The notes beneath the pieces are model-generated. The model made no database searches. It was not told the origin of the DNA and was given only the letters and a program-made list of their open reading frames with translations. 49,094 bases of DNA from assembly GCA_049800095.1 (NCBI GenBank), contig JBARJD010000139.1, positions 1-49,094 on the forward strand, in the 5' to 3' direction. Position numbers and translations under genes: made by a program. Position 1 is the first letter of the stretch; every line of letters begins with the position of its first letter. This DNA is from JAKIWV01 sp049800095. Its GTDB lineage: Archaea; Thermoplasmatota; Thermoplasmata; Lutacidiplasmatales; UBA184. This document shows, one piece after another, positions 8,224 to 16,600 of this stretch.

Positions 8224-8246
8224 ACGCCGCCGGCATGCGCCGGCGT
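8224..8246. repeat. GC-rich inverted repeat after the ABC permease
   Basis: ACGCCG at 8224-8229 and CGGCGT at 8241-8246 are complementary, with a GC-rich 11-base centre. It starts ten bases after the permease stop codon and lies upstream of the glutamate dehydrogenase promoter. It could help end the upstream transcript or be part of the gdhA control region. No T-run follows, so a terminator is not certain. Confidence 0.35.
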
Positions 8247-8266
8247 GTCAGAGTCAAAGGTGCGCT

Positions 8267-8295
8267 CAAATACACCCCGAACCTCGTTCGGGGTG
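8267..8295 (+). promoter_or_regulatory. TATA-like box plus perfect 10-bp operator-like palindrome before gdhA
   Basis: A TATA-like CAAATA at 8267-8272 is followed at once by a perfect inverted repeat, CACCCCGAAC (8273-8282), CTC spacer, GTTCGGGGTG (8286-8295). The start codon is 13 bases further on. With a usual TATA-to-start distance of about 25 bases, transcription would begin near 8295, so the palindrome lies mostly in non-transcribed DNA between TATA box and start site. That is the classic place for a repressor operator in archaea. The binding protein is unknown. Confidence 0.6.
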
Positions 8296-8308
8296 CAGGT
8301 GGCCAAGA

Positions 8309-9571
8309 ATGCCCCAAAGTGGCGCTAGCATCAACCCGTTCGAGACCGCCAAGCGCCAGGTCGACATCGTCGCGGACCTTCTCAAGATCGACGACGGCAC
8401 CCGCGAGGTGCTCAAGCACCCGAAGCGGGAGCTGACGGTCAACTTCCCGGTGCACATGGATGACGGCAGCTACAGGGTCTTCACGGGCTACCGGGTCCAG
8501 TACAGCATGGCCCGAGGGCCCTGCAAGGGCGGCATCCGGTATCATCCCCAAGTAACCCTGGACGAGGTCCGTGCCCTCTCCGCCTGGATGACGTGGAAGT
8601 GCGCCGTGGTCAACCTTCCGTACGGGGGGGCCAAGGGCGGCATCATCTGCGACCCGAAGCACATGAGCAAGGGGGAGCTCGAGCGAATGACCCGTCGATT
8701 CGCGAGCGAACTGATCCCGATCATCGGCCCGGAGATGGATATCCCGGCGCCCGACGTCTACACCGATTCCCAAACGATGGCGTGGATCATGGACACCTAC
8801 TCCCAGGAGAAGGGCTACTCGGTGCCCGGCGTCGTGACCGGCAAGCCGATCGCCATCGGTGGGAGCGAGGGTCGAGGCGAAGCGACCGGCCGCGGCTGTG
8901 CCTACGTCATCCGCGAAGCGGCGCCCCACCTGGGCCTCAAGCTCAAGGGGGCCTCCATCGCCGTGCAAGGATTCGGGAACGCGGGGAGCGTTGCCGCGAA
9001 CATCCTCCACGACGAGTTCGGAACGAACATCATCGCGGTCAGTGACTCCAAGGGAGGGGTCTACAAGACTGACGGACTGAACCTCCACGCGGTCGAGGAG
9101 CACAAGCAAAAGACCGGATCCGTCGTGGGATTCCCGGGCACGAAGCCCGTCTCCAACGAGGAGCTGCTCGAGCTCAAGACCGATGTACTGATCCCAGCGG
9201 CGCTCGAGAACCAGCTCACGAGCAAGAACGCCAACAAGGTGCAGGCCAAGATCATCGCCGAGGCCGCGAACGGCCCGACGGTCCCCGAGGCGGACAAAGT
9301 GTTCTTCGAAAAGAAGATCACCGTTCTGCCGGACATCCTGGCGAATGCCGGCGGCGTTACCGTGAGCTACTTCGAATGGGCCCAGAACATCCAGGGATAT
9401 TCCTGGTCGCTCTCCGAGGTCAACGAACGGCTCAACAAGGTGATGACCGAATCGTACGCCCGGGTCCATGCGGTCGCCGAAGAACGGAAGATCGATAACC
9501 GGACGGCGGCCTATGTGGTCGCGATCCAGCGCGTCGTCGACGCGCTGCGGTGGCGCGGGTTCTTCCCGTAA
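8309..9571 (+). CDS. gdhA: Glutamate dehydrogenase, NAD(P)-dependent
   Basis: The enzyme interconverts glutamate and 2-oxoglutarate plus ammonia, linking nitrogen and carbon metabolism. Its 420 residues carry ARGPCKGGIRYHP (substrate Lys 73), the active-site YGGAKGG (Lys 109), EATGRGCAYVIREA and the nucleotide-binding GFGNAGSVAA at 221-230. Length and order match hexameric archaeal GDH. NAD versus NADP preference cannot be read reliably. Expression is probably regulated through the perfect palindrome just upstream. Confidence 0.96.
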   Translation: MPQSGASINPFETAKRQVDIVADLLKIDDGTREVLKHPKRELTVNFPVHMDDGSYRVFTGYRVQYSMARGPCKGGIRYHPQVTLDEVRALSAWMTWKCAVVNLPYGGAKGGIICDPKHMSKGELERMTRRFASELIPIIGPEMDIPAPDVYTDSQTMAWIMDTYSQEKGYSVPGVVTGKPIAIGGSEGRGEATGRGCAYVIREAAPHLGLKLKGASIAVQGFGNAGSVAANILHDEFGTNIIAVSDSKGGVYKTDGLNLHAVEEHKQKTGSVVGFPGTKPVSNEELLELKTDVLIPAALENQLTSKNANKVQAKIIAEAANGPTVPEADKVFFEKKITVLPDILANAGGVTVSYFEWAQNIQGYSWSLSEVNERLNKVMTESYARVHAVAEERKIDNRTAAYVVAIQRVVDALRWRGFFP

Positions 9572-9597
9572 GGAACCCCGGGCCTCTTCGGCGAGCC

Positions 9598-10224
9598 GTG
9601 ACCGATCTTCCGACGTGTCGGCTCGCCACGTGGGCGGACCTGGACGCGTGGACCGGCACGGTGGCCGCGAAGGTTCGGGCCGCCGGCCACAGTCCGCAGG
9701 TGATCGTCGGACTCACCCGAGGCGGCTGGGTGCCGGCCCGGCTCGTGGCCGACCACCTGGGCGTGAAGCGGCTCCTCGCGCTCCAGACAGTGCACTGGGG
9801 AGTGACGGCCACGAAGGACGGACACGCCGCCCTCACCGAACGCCTCTCCGGTTCCGTCGAGGGGATCCCGGCGCTCGTCGTGGACGACATCACCGACACG
9901 GGAGAGAGCCTGGCGCTCGCGGCGGAGCATATCCGAACGGAGGGGCGACCGTCCCGCCTCGAGACGGCCACGTGCCTCCACATCACGCACTCGAAGTTCG
10001 TTCCCACATACTTCGCGGAGGAGGTGCCCGCCGACCGGTGGGCATGGGTCGTCTTTCCCTGGACCTACTGGGAGGACCTACGCACCCTGGCGGGGAAGGC
10101 ACTCCCCGAGGGAAAGGATGCGGCCGGCGTGGCCCGAATCCTTCGAGAGACGTGCCATTTGGCGGTGCCGCCGGTCGATGTGGAACGCGCCTTGCGGCAC
10201 GTCGCGGCCCCGTCGCCGGAGTGA
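9598..10224 (+). CDS. Purine-type phosphoribosyltransferase
   Basis: The PRPP-binding motif ALVVDDITDTGES near residue 92 and the early loop VGLTRGGWVPARLVADHLGV define a type I phosphoribosyltransferase like the archaeal xanthine/guanine or hypoxanthine enzymes, which salvage purine bases. The GTG at 9598 is preferred because upstream in-frame GTG codons would overlap gdhA. It gives 208 residues. It follows gdhA by 26 bases and may be co-transcribed. The exact base specificity is not visible. Confidence 0.8.
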   Translation: MTDLPTCRLATWADLDAWTGTVAAKVRAAGHSPQVIVGLTRGGWVPARLVADHLGVKRLLALQTVHWGVTATKDGHAALTERLSGSVEGIPALVVDDITDTGESLALAAEHIRTEGRPSRLETATCLHITHSKFVPTYFAEEVPADRWAWVVFPWTYWEDLRTLAGKALPEGKDAAGVARILRETCHLAVPPVDVERALRHVAAPSPE

Positions 10225-10230
10225 CCGACC

Positions 10231-11316
10231 TTAGCTGTCGACGGCGGTGGCCGACGTGGCGGCCGTGCGGTTCTTGAGATACTGCGTCAGGAACCCGGCG
10301 AAGACGAGCGCTGCGAGTCCTCCGGTGATCGCGCCCAGGGTGAGGGGAAGGCTCGAGCCCGGCTGCAGTAGCTCGATGTACTCGACGAGGTAGATGACGC
10401 CGTAGGCCACGAACCCGAGCGAGACGATCGAGAGAATGGCGATCGGGTAGGACCGGGGGATGTGTCCCTTCGCGACGTAGCGCCGAATCGCCCGTCCGGT
10501 CTCCCAGATGATGCCCCCCACGAGCCACCAGACCATCGCGGCGAGGAAGAACTGGAGCAGCCGGTCCAGATTGTTCGCGGCGGTGGGCAGGTAGGCGTTG
10601 TACCCCTCGAGGAAGCCCGCCCCGATGACGCCGATGCCAAAAAGTCCGAAGCCGAAGGCGATGGCGCCCTGACGGATATCCGCCGAAGCGGAGGTGATGG
10701 AGTCGATGATCGCCTCGTCGATGTCAAAGGTCCAGAAGATGAGATAGACTCCGATCAGCAGCAGGAGCCCGATGAAGCCCCAGACCAATTGGCCGGCCGC
10801 TGCCGCCAATCCCAGCACGATGAGGACCAGAGCGAAGGGCAGGACCGTCTTGGCGCGTAGCTTCGGGTCCTTCAGTGCCCGGACGAGGGTGTAGTAGGTC
10901 GATTCGAGGCCGGGCGCTTGACGCACCACCACCCGGCGGACCCCATCGATACGGACCCGCGACGCGAGGATCGGCAGAAGATACTCGTCTTCGGCGCCGT
11001 CGGAAACGAAGTACGCCGCTTCGGCGGGATGCTCCTTGAGCACTTGATCGAGTTGTTCGGCAATCAGCCGGTCGGAGACAACCCCCACCTTCGCGGACCC
11101 AGTCAGGGCGACGACCTGGACCTCGTCATCCTCTTCCCGAAGCTCGTCGTACAATCGAAGCCCCCCGAAGAGGGCGTTCGTGTCGGTGTCTTCGGGGTCC
11201 GCTGTACCGAGCTTCGACGCCGCATCGAGGACGGCCGAGCGGCCGATGATAGGGCCGTGGATGCCGGTCTTGCGACCGATATCATCGTCCCGGTCGACGC
11301 AGACGATGAGCCGCAT
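10231..11316 (-). CDS. DUF373 family membrane protein
   Basis: The N-terminal half starts MRLIVCVDRDDDIGRKTG and has the DUF373 features of an acidic, possibly nucleotide-binding domain (ALTGSAKVGVVSDRLIAEQ, FVSDGAEDEYLLPIL). From about residue 158 the protein contains around seven hydrophobic helices, for example TVLPFALVLIVLGLAAAAG. DUF373 is widespread in archaea and its function is unknown to me. It is convergent with the phosphoribosyltransferase gene, only six bases apart. A TATA-like CTAATAG lies at 11343-11350. Confidence 0.85.
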   Translation of the reverse strand: MRLIVCVDRDDDIGRKTGIHGPIIGRSAVLDAASKLGTADPEDTDTNALFGGLRLYDELREEDDEVQVVALTGSAKVGVVSDRLIAEQLDQVLKEHPAEAAYFVSDGAEDEYLLPILASRVRIDGVRRVVVRQAPGLESTYYTLVRALKDPKLRAKTVLPFALVLIVLGLAAAAGQLVWGFIGLLLLIGVYLIFWTFDIDEAIIDSITSASADIRQGAIAFGFGLFGIGVIGAGFLEGYNAYLPTAANNLDRLLQFFLAAMVWWLVGGIIWETGRAIRRYVAKGHIPRSYPIAILSIVSLGFVAYGVIYLVEYIELLQPGSSLPLTLGAITGGLAALVFAGFLTQYLKNRTAATSATAVDS

Positions 11317-11357
11317 GGTGCCACTAAACAGGCTTCCACGGCACTATTAGTCCATTG

Positions 11358-11369
11358 GTTCAGTTGAAC
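11358..11369. repeat. Short inverted repeat upstream of the DUF373 promoter
   Basis: GTTCA-GT-TGAAC at 11358-11369 is a perfect 5-bp palindrome with a two-base spacer. It sits just upstream of the minus-strand TATA-like element for the DUF373 gene, in the gap shared with proS. It could be a regulator site, but so short a repeat may be chance. Confidence 0.25.
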
Positions 11370-11428
11370 AGACCACTCCCCTAACCCGTCCCCGGAGCCC
11401 CCCGTTTCGCTCGCCGTCCGGGGCACCC

Positions 11429-11433
11429 TTATA
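11429..11433 (+). promoter_or_regulatory. TATA box of proS
   Basis: CCCTTATAGGG is centred on 11429-11433, about 32 bases before the proS ATG. The spacing predicts a leader of fewer than ten bases. Confidence 0.6.
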
Positions 11434-11463
11434 GGGCGGGAACCTCCCCGCGGGCACTCACCG

Positions 11464-12891
11464 ATGGCCGAGCTTCCGGACAAGGCCGAGCACTTCATCG
11501 ATTGGTACCTCGAGGCCGTCGAAGTCGCCGGGCTGACCGACAAACGGTACCCCGTGAAAGGGATGAACGTCTGGACGCCGTATGGCTTCCAGGCCCGTCG
11601 CTTCCTGGATGGGCTGATGATCCGCGGAATCGAGGCGACCGGGTCCCGGGCCGTGGAGTTTCCGACCCTGATCCCTCAGACCGAGTTCCAGAAAGAGAAG
11701 GAACATGTCAAGGGCTTCGACGCGCAGGTGTACTGGGTCACCAAGGGCGGCGCCACCGAGCTCGACATTCCCCTCGTGCTCCGGCCAACGAGCGAAACCG
11801 CGATGTACCCCATCTTCGCGCTGTGGATCCGGTCCCACAAGGACCTGCCGCTCAACGTCTACCAGATCGTGAACACGTTCCGCTACGAGACCAAGACCAC
11901 GCGCCCGTTCCTGCGAATCCGGGAGATCCACTTCTTCGAGGAACACACCTGCCAGCTCACCGACGAAGCAGCCGCCGCACGTTGCCAGTCGAATCTCACC
12001 ACGTTCCAGGGCATCGCGGATGCCCTCGCGCTACCGTTCGTTGCCAGCCGGCGGCCGGAGTGGGACAAGTTCCCGGGCGCGTACTATTCGATCGCGCTCG
12101 ACCTTCCGGTCGGCGGGGCGCATACGCTCCAAGTCGGCACCATTCATCACTATCGCGAAAACTTTTCGCGCCCCTACGAGATCCGATACGAGGATCTTTC
12201 GGGGGAGTTGAAGTTCGTCAACCAGACGACGTTCGGCCTCTCGGAACGCCTCCTCGGTGCGACGGTCGCCTTCCACGGAGACCGACACGGGGTCGTTTTC
12301 CCCTCCTCGATCGCACCCTATCAGGTCGTGATCGTTCCGATCGTGTCGCAAAACAGCGGACCGATCGCGGTGGACGCCGCTCGAACGCTGGCCGGCCGAT
12401 TGGAGTCGCGCGGTCTGCGCGTCCACGTCGACGATTCGGAGGATCGCCCCGGCGCGAAGTACTACCTTTGGGAGTCCCGTGGTGTTCCGTTACGGGTCGA
12501 GATCGGGCCCCGCGAGGCGGCGGCCGGGACCGTGACCGTGGTCAACCGGTTGGGGGAGAAGAAGAGCCTCGGGCCGGGACCGCTCGACGAGCCGATCCTC
12601 CTCGCATTAGCCGACTTCGACCGGGCCTTAGCGGCGCGGGCGCACTCTACGTTCGAAAAGTCGTTCTCAGCGGCGTACCGCCTAGAGGAACTCAAGAATT
12701 CAACCACCGTCCGAATCGTCTCCTGGTGCGGGACTGAGGAATGTGGTCACCAGATCGAACAGGCCATCGAGGGCGCCGTCTTGGGCGTGCCGGAAGGGCC
12801 GCTGCCGATCGACCCCGGCGCACCGGCCGAGTGTATCGCCTGCGGGAAGACGCAGGGGACCCGATGGGCCCTCGCCGGGCGCCCGCTCTAG
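11464..12891 (+). CDS. proS: Prolyl-tRNA synthetase, archaeal/eukaryotic type
   Basis: This enzyme charges tRNA-Pro. The 475-residue protein has the class II motifs LRPTSETAMYPIF, TRPFLRIREIHFFEEHT and HGDRHGVVFPSSIAPYQVV, followed by an anticodon-binding domain. A C-terminal domain carries the zinc cysteines seen in archaeal ProRS (CGTEECG near residue 421 and CIACGK near residue 462). There is no bacterial-type editing insertion, as expected for this type. It starts with ATG a few bases after the predicted transcript start. Confidence 0.97.
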   Translation: MAELPDKAEHFIDWYLEAVEVAGLTDKRYPVKGMNVWTPYGFQARRFLDGLMIRGIEATGSRAVEFPTLIPQTEFQKEKEHVKGFDAQVYWVTKGGATELDIPLVLRPTSETAMYPIFALWIRSHKDLPLNVYQIVNTFRYETKTTRPFLRIREIHFFEEHTCQLTDEAAAARCQSNLTTFQGIADALALPFVASRRPEWDKFPGAYYSIALDLPVGGAHTLQVGTIHHYRENFSRPYEIRYEDLSGELKFVNQTTFGLSERLLGATVAFHGDRHGVVFPSSIAPYQVVIVPIVSQNSGPIAVDAARTLAGRLESRGLRVHVDDSEDRPGAKYYLWESRGVPLRVEIGPREAAAGTVTVVNRLGEKKSLGPGPLDEPILLALADFDRALAARAHSTFEKSFSAAYRLEELKNSTTVRIVSWCGTEECGHQIEQAIEGAVLGVPEGPLPIDPGAPAECIACGKTQGTRWALAGRPL

Positions 12892-12909
12892 ACGGGACAG
12901 GGAGCCCCC

Positions 12910-13152
12910 TCAGGCGGGGGGCGGGCTCGCGGAGGGCGGCTCGGGCCAGAAGAGCCACAGCCCGGCGACCCCGAAGAGGAGGAGCGTGATCACGACGGCG
13001 TAGACTCCGTTGTCCACCCAAACCCCGTAGGACAAGCCCCACCAGAGGTAGAACACGACGGCGAGCACGACCAAGGCGCCGAACCCCCAGAGCCCCAGCG
13101 TCTGTACCGTGATCGACTCGGAAGTGTGGGGGGTCGCAGCGGAGGCGGACAC
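12910..13152 (-). CDS. Small two-TM membrane protein (80 aa)
   Basis: A GTG start gives an 80-residue protein with two hydrophobic helices, about residues 19-41 (LGLWGFGALVVLAVVFYLWW) and 50-68 (VYAVVITLLLFGVAGLWLFW), flanked by a Thr/Ser-rich N-terminus and a proline-rich tail. A TATA-like CTTATT on the minus strand near 13184-13189 supports transcription. It is convergent with proS and divergent from the STAND ATPase gene. Small proteins of this shape occur in many archaea; I cannot assign a function. Confidence 0.7.
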   Translation of the reverse strand: MSASAATPHTSESITVQTLGLWGFGALVVLAVVFYLWWGLSYGVWVDNGVYAVVITLLLFGVAGLWLFWPEPPSASPPPA

Positions 13153-13253
13153 GGAAGCGGCCGTCGACCCCCGGTGCTCCCAATAAGCGTTTGGGGGCCC
13201 CGACCTGGGCGGTCCGCTCGCACACCACGCCGGTGGCCCTTGCGGGACCGACC

Positions 13254-13260
13254 GCTTATA
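13254..13260 (+). promoter_or_regulatory. TATA box of the STAND ATPase gene
   Basis: GCTTATA lies about 38 bases before the ATG at 13295, so the leader would be roughly ten bases. It lies downstream of the oppositely directed promoter of the small membrane protein. Confidence 0.55.
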
Positions 13261-13294
13261 GTGGGGGACCTGGATAGTCTACACGAGGACCGGA

Positions 13295-15718
13295 ATGGCG
13301 ACGCGATCGACGACTTCCGGCCGAGCCAAGCCGCTGTTCGGCCGCGCGGAAATCCGCGAGGGCATCCTCCGGCACCTGGACGCGGCCAAGGGGGGCGCCG
13401 GCAGTTGTGTGCTGCTGGTCGGGGAGGGAGGCGTCGGGAAGACGACCATGCTCCGAACCGTGATCGGGGACGCTCGCGAGCGCGGCTTCCAGGTCCTTGA
13501 GGGAGTCGCCCTCCCCGCCGATCCACCGCAGCCGTTCGCCGTCATACAAGACCTCGTCCGGTCGTTGCGGAACGCTCCCCCGACGCTCGATACCCCCGAC
13601 CCCGTTACGACCAGTTTGCCCCTGCTGCTCGCCCCGGTAAAGCAGGACCTATCGGAACCCGGCCGCCCGGTCGGCTTCTTCGACCCGCGGAATAGCGGAG
13701 AGTCCGAAGACCGCCTCCTGGCACTCCTGGCCGGACCCGTCGCGCGGGTCGACGAGAGCCGGATCGAGCTCCATGATCGGGTCTCCTCGTTCCTGAGCGA
13801 CCTGGCGACGCGAACCCCCCTTCTACTCACGGTCGACGACCTACACTTTGCCGACGATTCCAGCTTCCAGTTCCTCCGGGAGTTTGTTCGCATCCTGCCC
13901 GACCGGCGGATCGTGGTGCTCGCCACCAGTATGCCGGAGAGCGAGGCCCCCACTCGAACGGCCTCTTTCCTGAGCGCGCTCGCGGAGACCCCCGGCGTCG
14001 GTCGACTGCCGGTCCGTGCTCTCGCGGAGAACGAACTGCCGGAGTACGTCCGTTGGCTTATGGGCGGACACGAGCCGAGCCGGGACGCGGTGGTGCGTTG
14101 GTTCACGCAGACGGAGGGGAATCCCTTATTCGTCGAGCAGCTCGTACGCGGGTCGATGGGCTTCGGCCCGGCCCCTTCCACCGCTCGAGGCGACCCCGGA
14201 ATCCGCGACCTGGAAGAAGTGCTCCGGGAGCGCGTGCGGTCCCTCAGCGAGACGGACCGGCGCGTCCTAGTCTACGGCGCTGTGCTCGGGAAGGAGTTCG
14301 ACTTCCCGACCCTGCTGGCCGCCGCCGGTATCGACGAGGAACAACTCGCCGAGGCCCTCGATCGGCTCGTCCGAGGTGGGCTATTGCGCGAGAATGGGGG
14401 CGAGATCTATGAGTTCGTGCGCGAAGCGATCCGGGCCGAGGCATACGCCGGTCTCACCGAGACGCGTCGACGAATCCTCCATCGCAAGGCCGCGTTAGCC
14501 ATCGAGCAGGGCTCGCGGGACCCGGGCAGCTCGGTCTTCGAACTCGCACGCCAGTTCTACCTCGCGCACGACGAAACGAAGGCGTTGGATTACAACCGCC
14601 GAGCGGCCCAGCTCGCCACGGCGGCCTACGCCTACGACGCCGCGATCGTGCATCTGCAAAGGGCACTGGAATGCGCCCGCCGGCTCCCGCATCGGGACCC
14701 GGCCACCGAGCTCCGATTGATGATCGAGCTCGGTCGGATCCTCGACGAATTCGGCGACCTCCACCGCTCCGAGGAGGTGCTTCGGGACGCCGTGAACCGG
14801 GCGCGGACCGATCCGTCGCGGGAACCCGACCTGGGCCTCGCGCTGCTCTGGCTTGCCCGCGACCTTCAGAACCAAGGACTGAATGCCGATGCGCGCACCC
14901 TGGCCGAGGAGGCCTTCGCGATCTTTCAGCGCCGCGGGAACCAACGGGGCATTCTGGTCTCCCACCGGGTTCTCGGGGCCGCCAGCATGCGACTCGGCGA
15001 GTTCGCCGATGCCGAACGGCACAATCGGGAGGAGGTAGCGCTCGCCGAGAAGGAGGGCGACAATTGGGAGCGGGGCCACGCCCTCATCGACCTCGCGAAC
15101 ACGATGATCTCCCGAGGTCCGGAAAAGACCGACGAGGCGCTCCGATTGTACGACGCGGCCGGTCAAGTGTTCGCGGAGTCCAAGGACTACGCGGCGCTGG
15201 CCCGCGTCCACATGAACCGGTCTCTCGTCTTCCACAACGTGCAGCGGATGGACGAGGCGATCCAGGAGATCTCGCTCGCCGGCGAGGCGGCGGAGCGGTC
15301 CGGCTCCCGGATCTGGATGGGGTACTGTGCGCTCAACGAGGCGCAGCTCCGCGCCGAGGTCGGTCAGGTGGACCGGGGACGGGCCGCCATCGCCCGGGCC
15401 CGGCACCTGCTCGGACCCTTAGGGGATCAACTGGCCGAGGCGCAGACCACCATGATCGAGGGCATCATAGCCCACACGGCCCGGAAGTTCGACGAAGCGC
15501 GCGAGCGGTACGAAGCCGCGCTCCAGAAGACGTTGGAGCTCAAGCTGAAACCCGATACCGCCGAGATCCAGTTGCGACTCGCCACCCTGGCCCTGGACCG
15601 GGGCGACGCCGACGAGGCCCGGACGCTCCTCCAGGCCTCCTTGGATGGCGGGGTCGTTACGCTCCACGCCGATCTGGCGCCGATGTTGGAGAAGCTCCAG
15701 CGCTCCCTCGGACCCTGA
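13295..15718 (+). CDS. STAND-type AAA ATPase with TPR-like repeats (807 aa)
   Basis: The N-terminal ATPase domain starts PLFGRAEIREGILRHLDAA and has Walker A GEGGVGKTT (about 43-51) and Walker B LLLTVDDLHFADD (about 176-188), as in MalT/AAA_16 signalling ATPases. A winged-helix-like linker with the motif VLVYGAVLGKEFDFPTLLAAAG follows. From about residue 400 to the end the sequence is all helical with TPR-like units (for example YDAAIVHLQRALECARRL, ADAERHNREEVALAEKEGD). No DNA-binding output domain is seen at either end, so it is more likely a protein scaffold or sensor than a direct activator. Confidence 0.82.
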   Translation: MATRSTTSGRAKPLFGRAEIREGILRHLDAAKGGAGSCVLLVGEGGVGKTTMLRTVIGDARERGFQVLEGVALPADPPQPFAVIQDLVRSLRNAPPTLDTPDPVTTSLPLLLAPVKQDLSEPGRPVGFFDPRNSGESEDRLLALLAGPVARVDESRIELHDRVSSFLSDLATRTPLLLTVDDLHFADDSSFQFLREFVRILPDRRIVVLATSMPESEAPTRTASFLSALAETPGVGRLPVRALAENELPEYVRWLMGGHEPSRDAVVRWFTQTEGNPLFVEQLVRGSMGFGPAPSTARGDPGIRDLEEVLRERVRSLSETDRRVLVYGAVLGKEFDFPTLLAAAGIDEEQLAEALDRLVRGGLLRENGGEIYEFVREAIRAEAYAGLTETRRRILHRKAALAIEQGSRDPGSSVFELARQFYLAHDETKALDYNRRAAQLATAAYAYDAAIVHLQRALECARRLPHRDPATELRLMIELGRILDEFGDLHRSEEVLRDAVNRARTDPSREPDLGLALLWLARDLQNQGLNADARTLAEEAFAIFQRRGNQRGILVSHRVLGAASMRLGEFADAERHNREEVALAEKEGDNWERGHALIDLANTMISRGPEKTDEALRLYDAAGQVFAESKDYAALARVHMNRSLVFHNVQRMDEAIQEISLAGEAAERSGSRIWMGYCALNEAQLRAEVGQVDRGRAAIARARHLLGPLGDQLAEAQTTMIEGIIAHTARKFDEARERYEAALQKTLELKLKPDTAEIQLRLATLALDRGDADEARTLLQASLDGGVVTLHADLAPMLEKLQRSLGP

Positions 15719-15741
15719 CCCGCGCGTCGTGGAGCCGGACC

Positions 15742-16539
15742 GTGACCGCGAGCGAGGCGCCCGACGTCCCTGGGATCGTCGGGGAGCATCAGGCCCCCGA
15801 CGGCTCTCCGCTCCCCGACCGCACCTCGCCAACGTTCGAACGGGAGGTCCAGGCGATGTTCACCCACATCGTACGTCGGTACGACTGGTTCGATCATGCG
15901 GCGTCGATGGGCAACGACTACCTCTGGCGCCCGGTGGCCCTGTGGGACCTGTCCCGATTCCGGGCCCAGCAGCCATCGGTGCAACGCATCCTCGACGTCG
16001 GATGCGGTACCGGTGACCTTACCCGACTCGCGGCCCGGTTCTTCCGCTCCGCCCGGGTCGTGGGAGCGGACTTCACCCCGGCGATGCTGCGCATTGCCGA
16101 CGGGAGGACCCGACCCGAGTCGACGGCGCCGCGTGTGGGATACCTGCGCGCCAACGCCCGGAGATTGCCGGTGCCCTCGGGGTCGTTCGACGTGATCATG
16201 TCGGCCTTTGTGGCGCGGAATCTGGTGGACCTTCCCCGCGTTTTCCGTGAGTTCCGGAGAGTGCTTCGACCCCACGGCACCGTTCTGACCCTCGAGATTA
16301 CGGAGCCCGCTTCGCCCCTGATCGGCCGCCTCTTCCACGCGTATTTCGACCACGTCGTCCCATGGCTCGGCGCCGCCGTGCACAGCGCCGGCCCGTACCG
16401 GTACCTCCCCAACTCTCTCCGGACGCTGCCTCCGCGGGCGGAAATGATCCGCCTCATGCAGGACGCCGGGTTTCCCCGGGTCGAGGCGCATCCCCAATCG
16501 ATGGGGATAGTGACGAGCTATCTCGCAGGCGCCGAGTGA
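15742..16539 (+). CDS. UbiE/MenG-family quinone methyltransferase
   Basis: The 265-residue product resembles demethylmenaquinone methyltransferase. REVQAMFTHIVRRYDWFDHA and SMGNDYLWRPVAL match the family N-terminus, ILDVGCGTGDLTRLAA (about 83-98) is the SAM-binding motif I, and FDVIMSAFVARNLVDLPRVF is motif II-III. The GTG at 15742 has GGAG seven bases before it; the enormous upstream ORF in this frame is a shadow of the ATPase gene. A role in menaquinone methylation fits the UbiD-family gene and complex-I-like operon elsewhere in the window, but the substrate is inferred. Confidence 0.8.
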   Translation: MTASEAPDVPGIVGEHQAPDGSPLPDRTSPTFEREVQAMFTHIVRRYDWFDHAASMGNDYLWRPVALWDLSRFRAQQPSVQRILDVGCGTGDLTRLAARFFRSARVVGADFTPAMLRIADGRTRPESTAPRVGYLRANARRLPVPSGSFDVIMSAFVARNLVDLPRVFREFRRVLRPHGTVLTLEITEPASPLIGRLFHAYFDHVVPWLGAAVHSAGPYRYLPNSLRTLPPRAEMIRLMQDAGFPRVEAHPQSMGIVTSYLAGAE

Positions 16540-16600
16540 TGCGTCGACGCGACCGCCCGGCCCACAGGGATTATGGTGACCGGGAGTTCGGGAGGATCAG

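Noticed and set aside
8273..8295. gdhA palindrome as an RNA hairpin riboswitch
   Set aside because: The TATA box is directly upstream, so most of the palindrome lies before the predicted start of transcription. A DNA operator is more likely.
14671..15741. Very long plus-strand ORF upstream of the methyltransferase, read as a fusion protein
   Set aside because: It is a GC-rich shadow frame of the ATPase gene; the methyltransferase family begins only near 15742.
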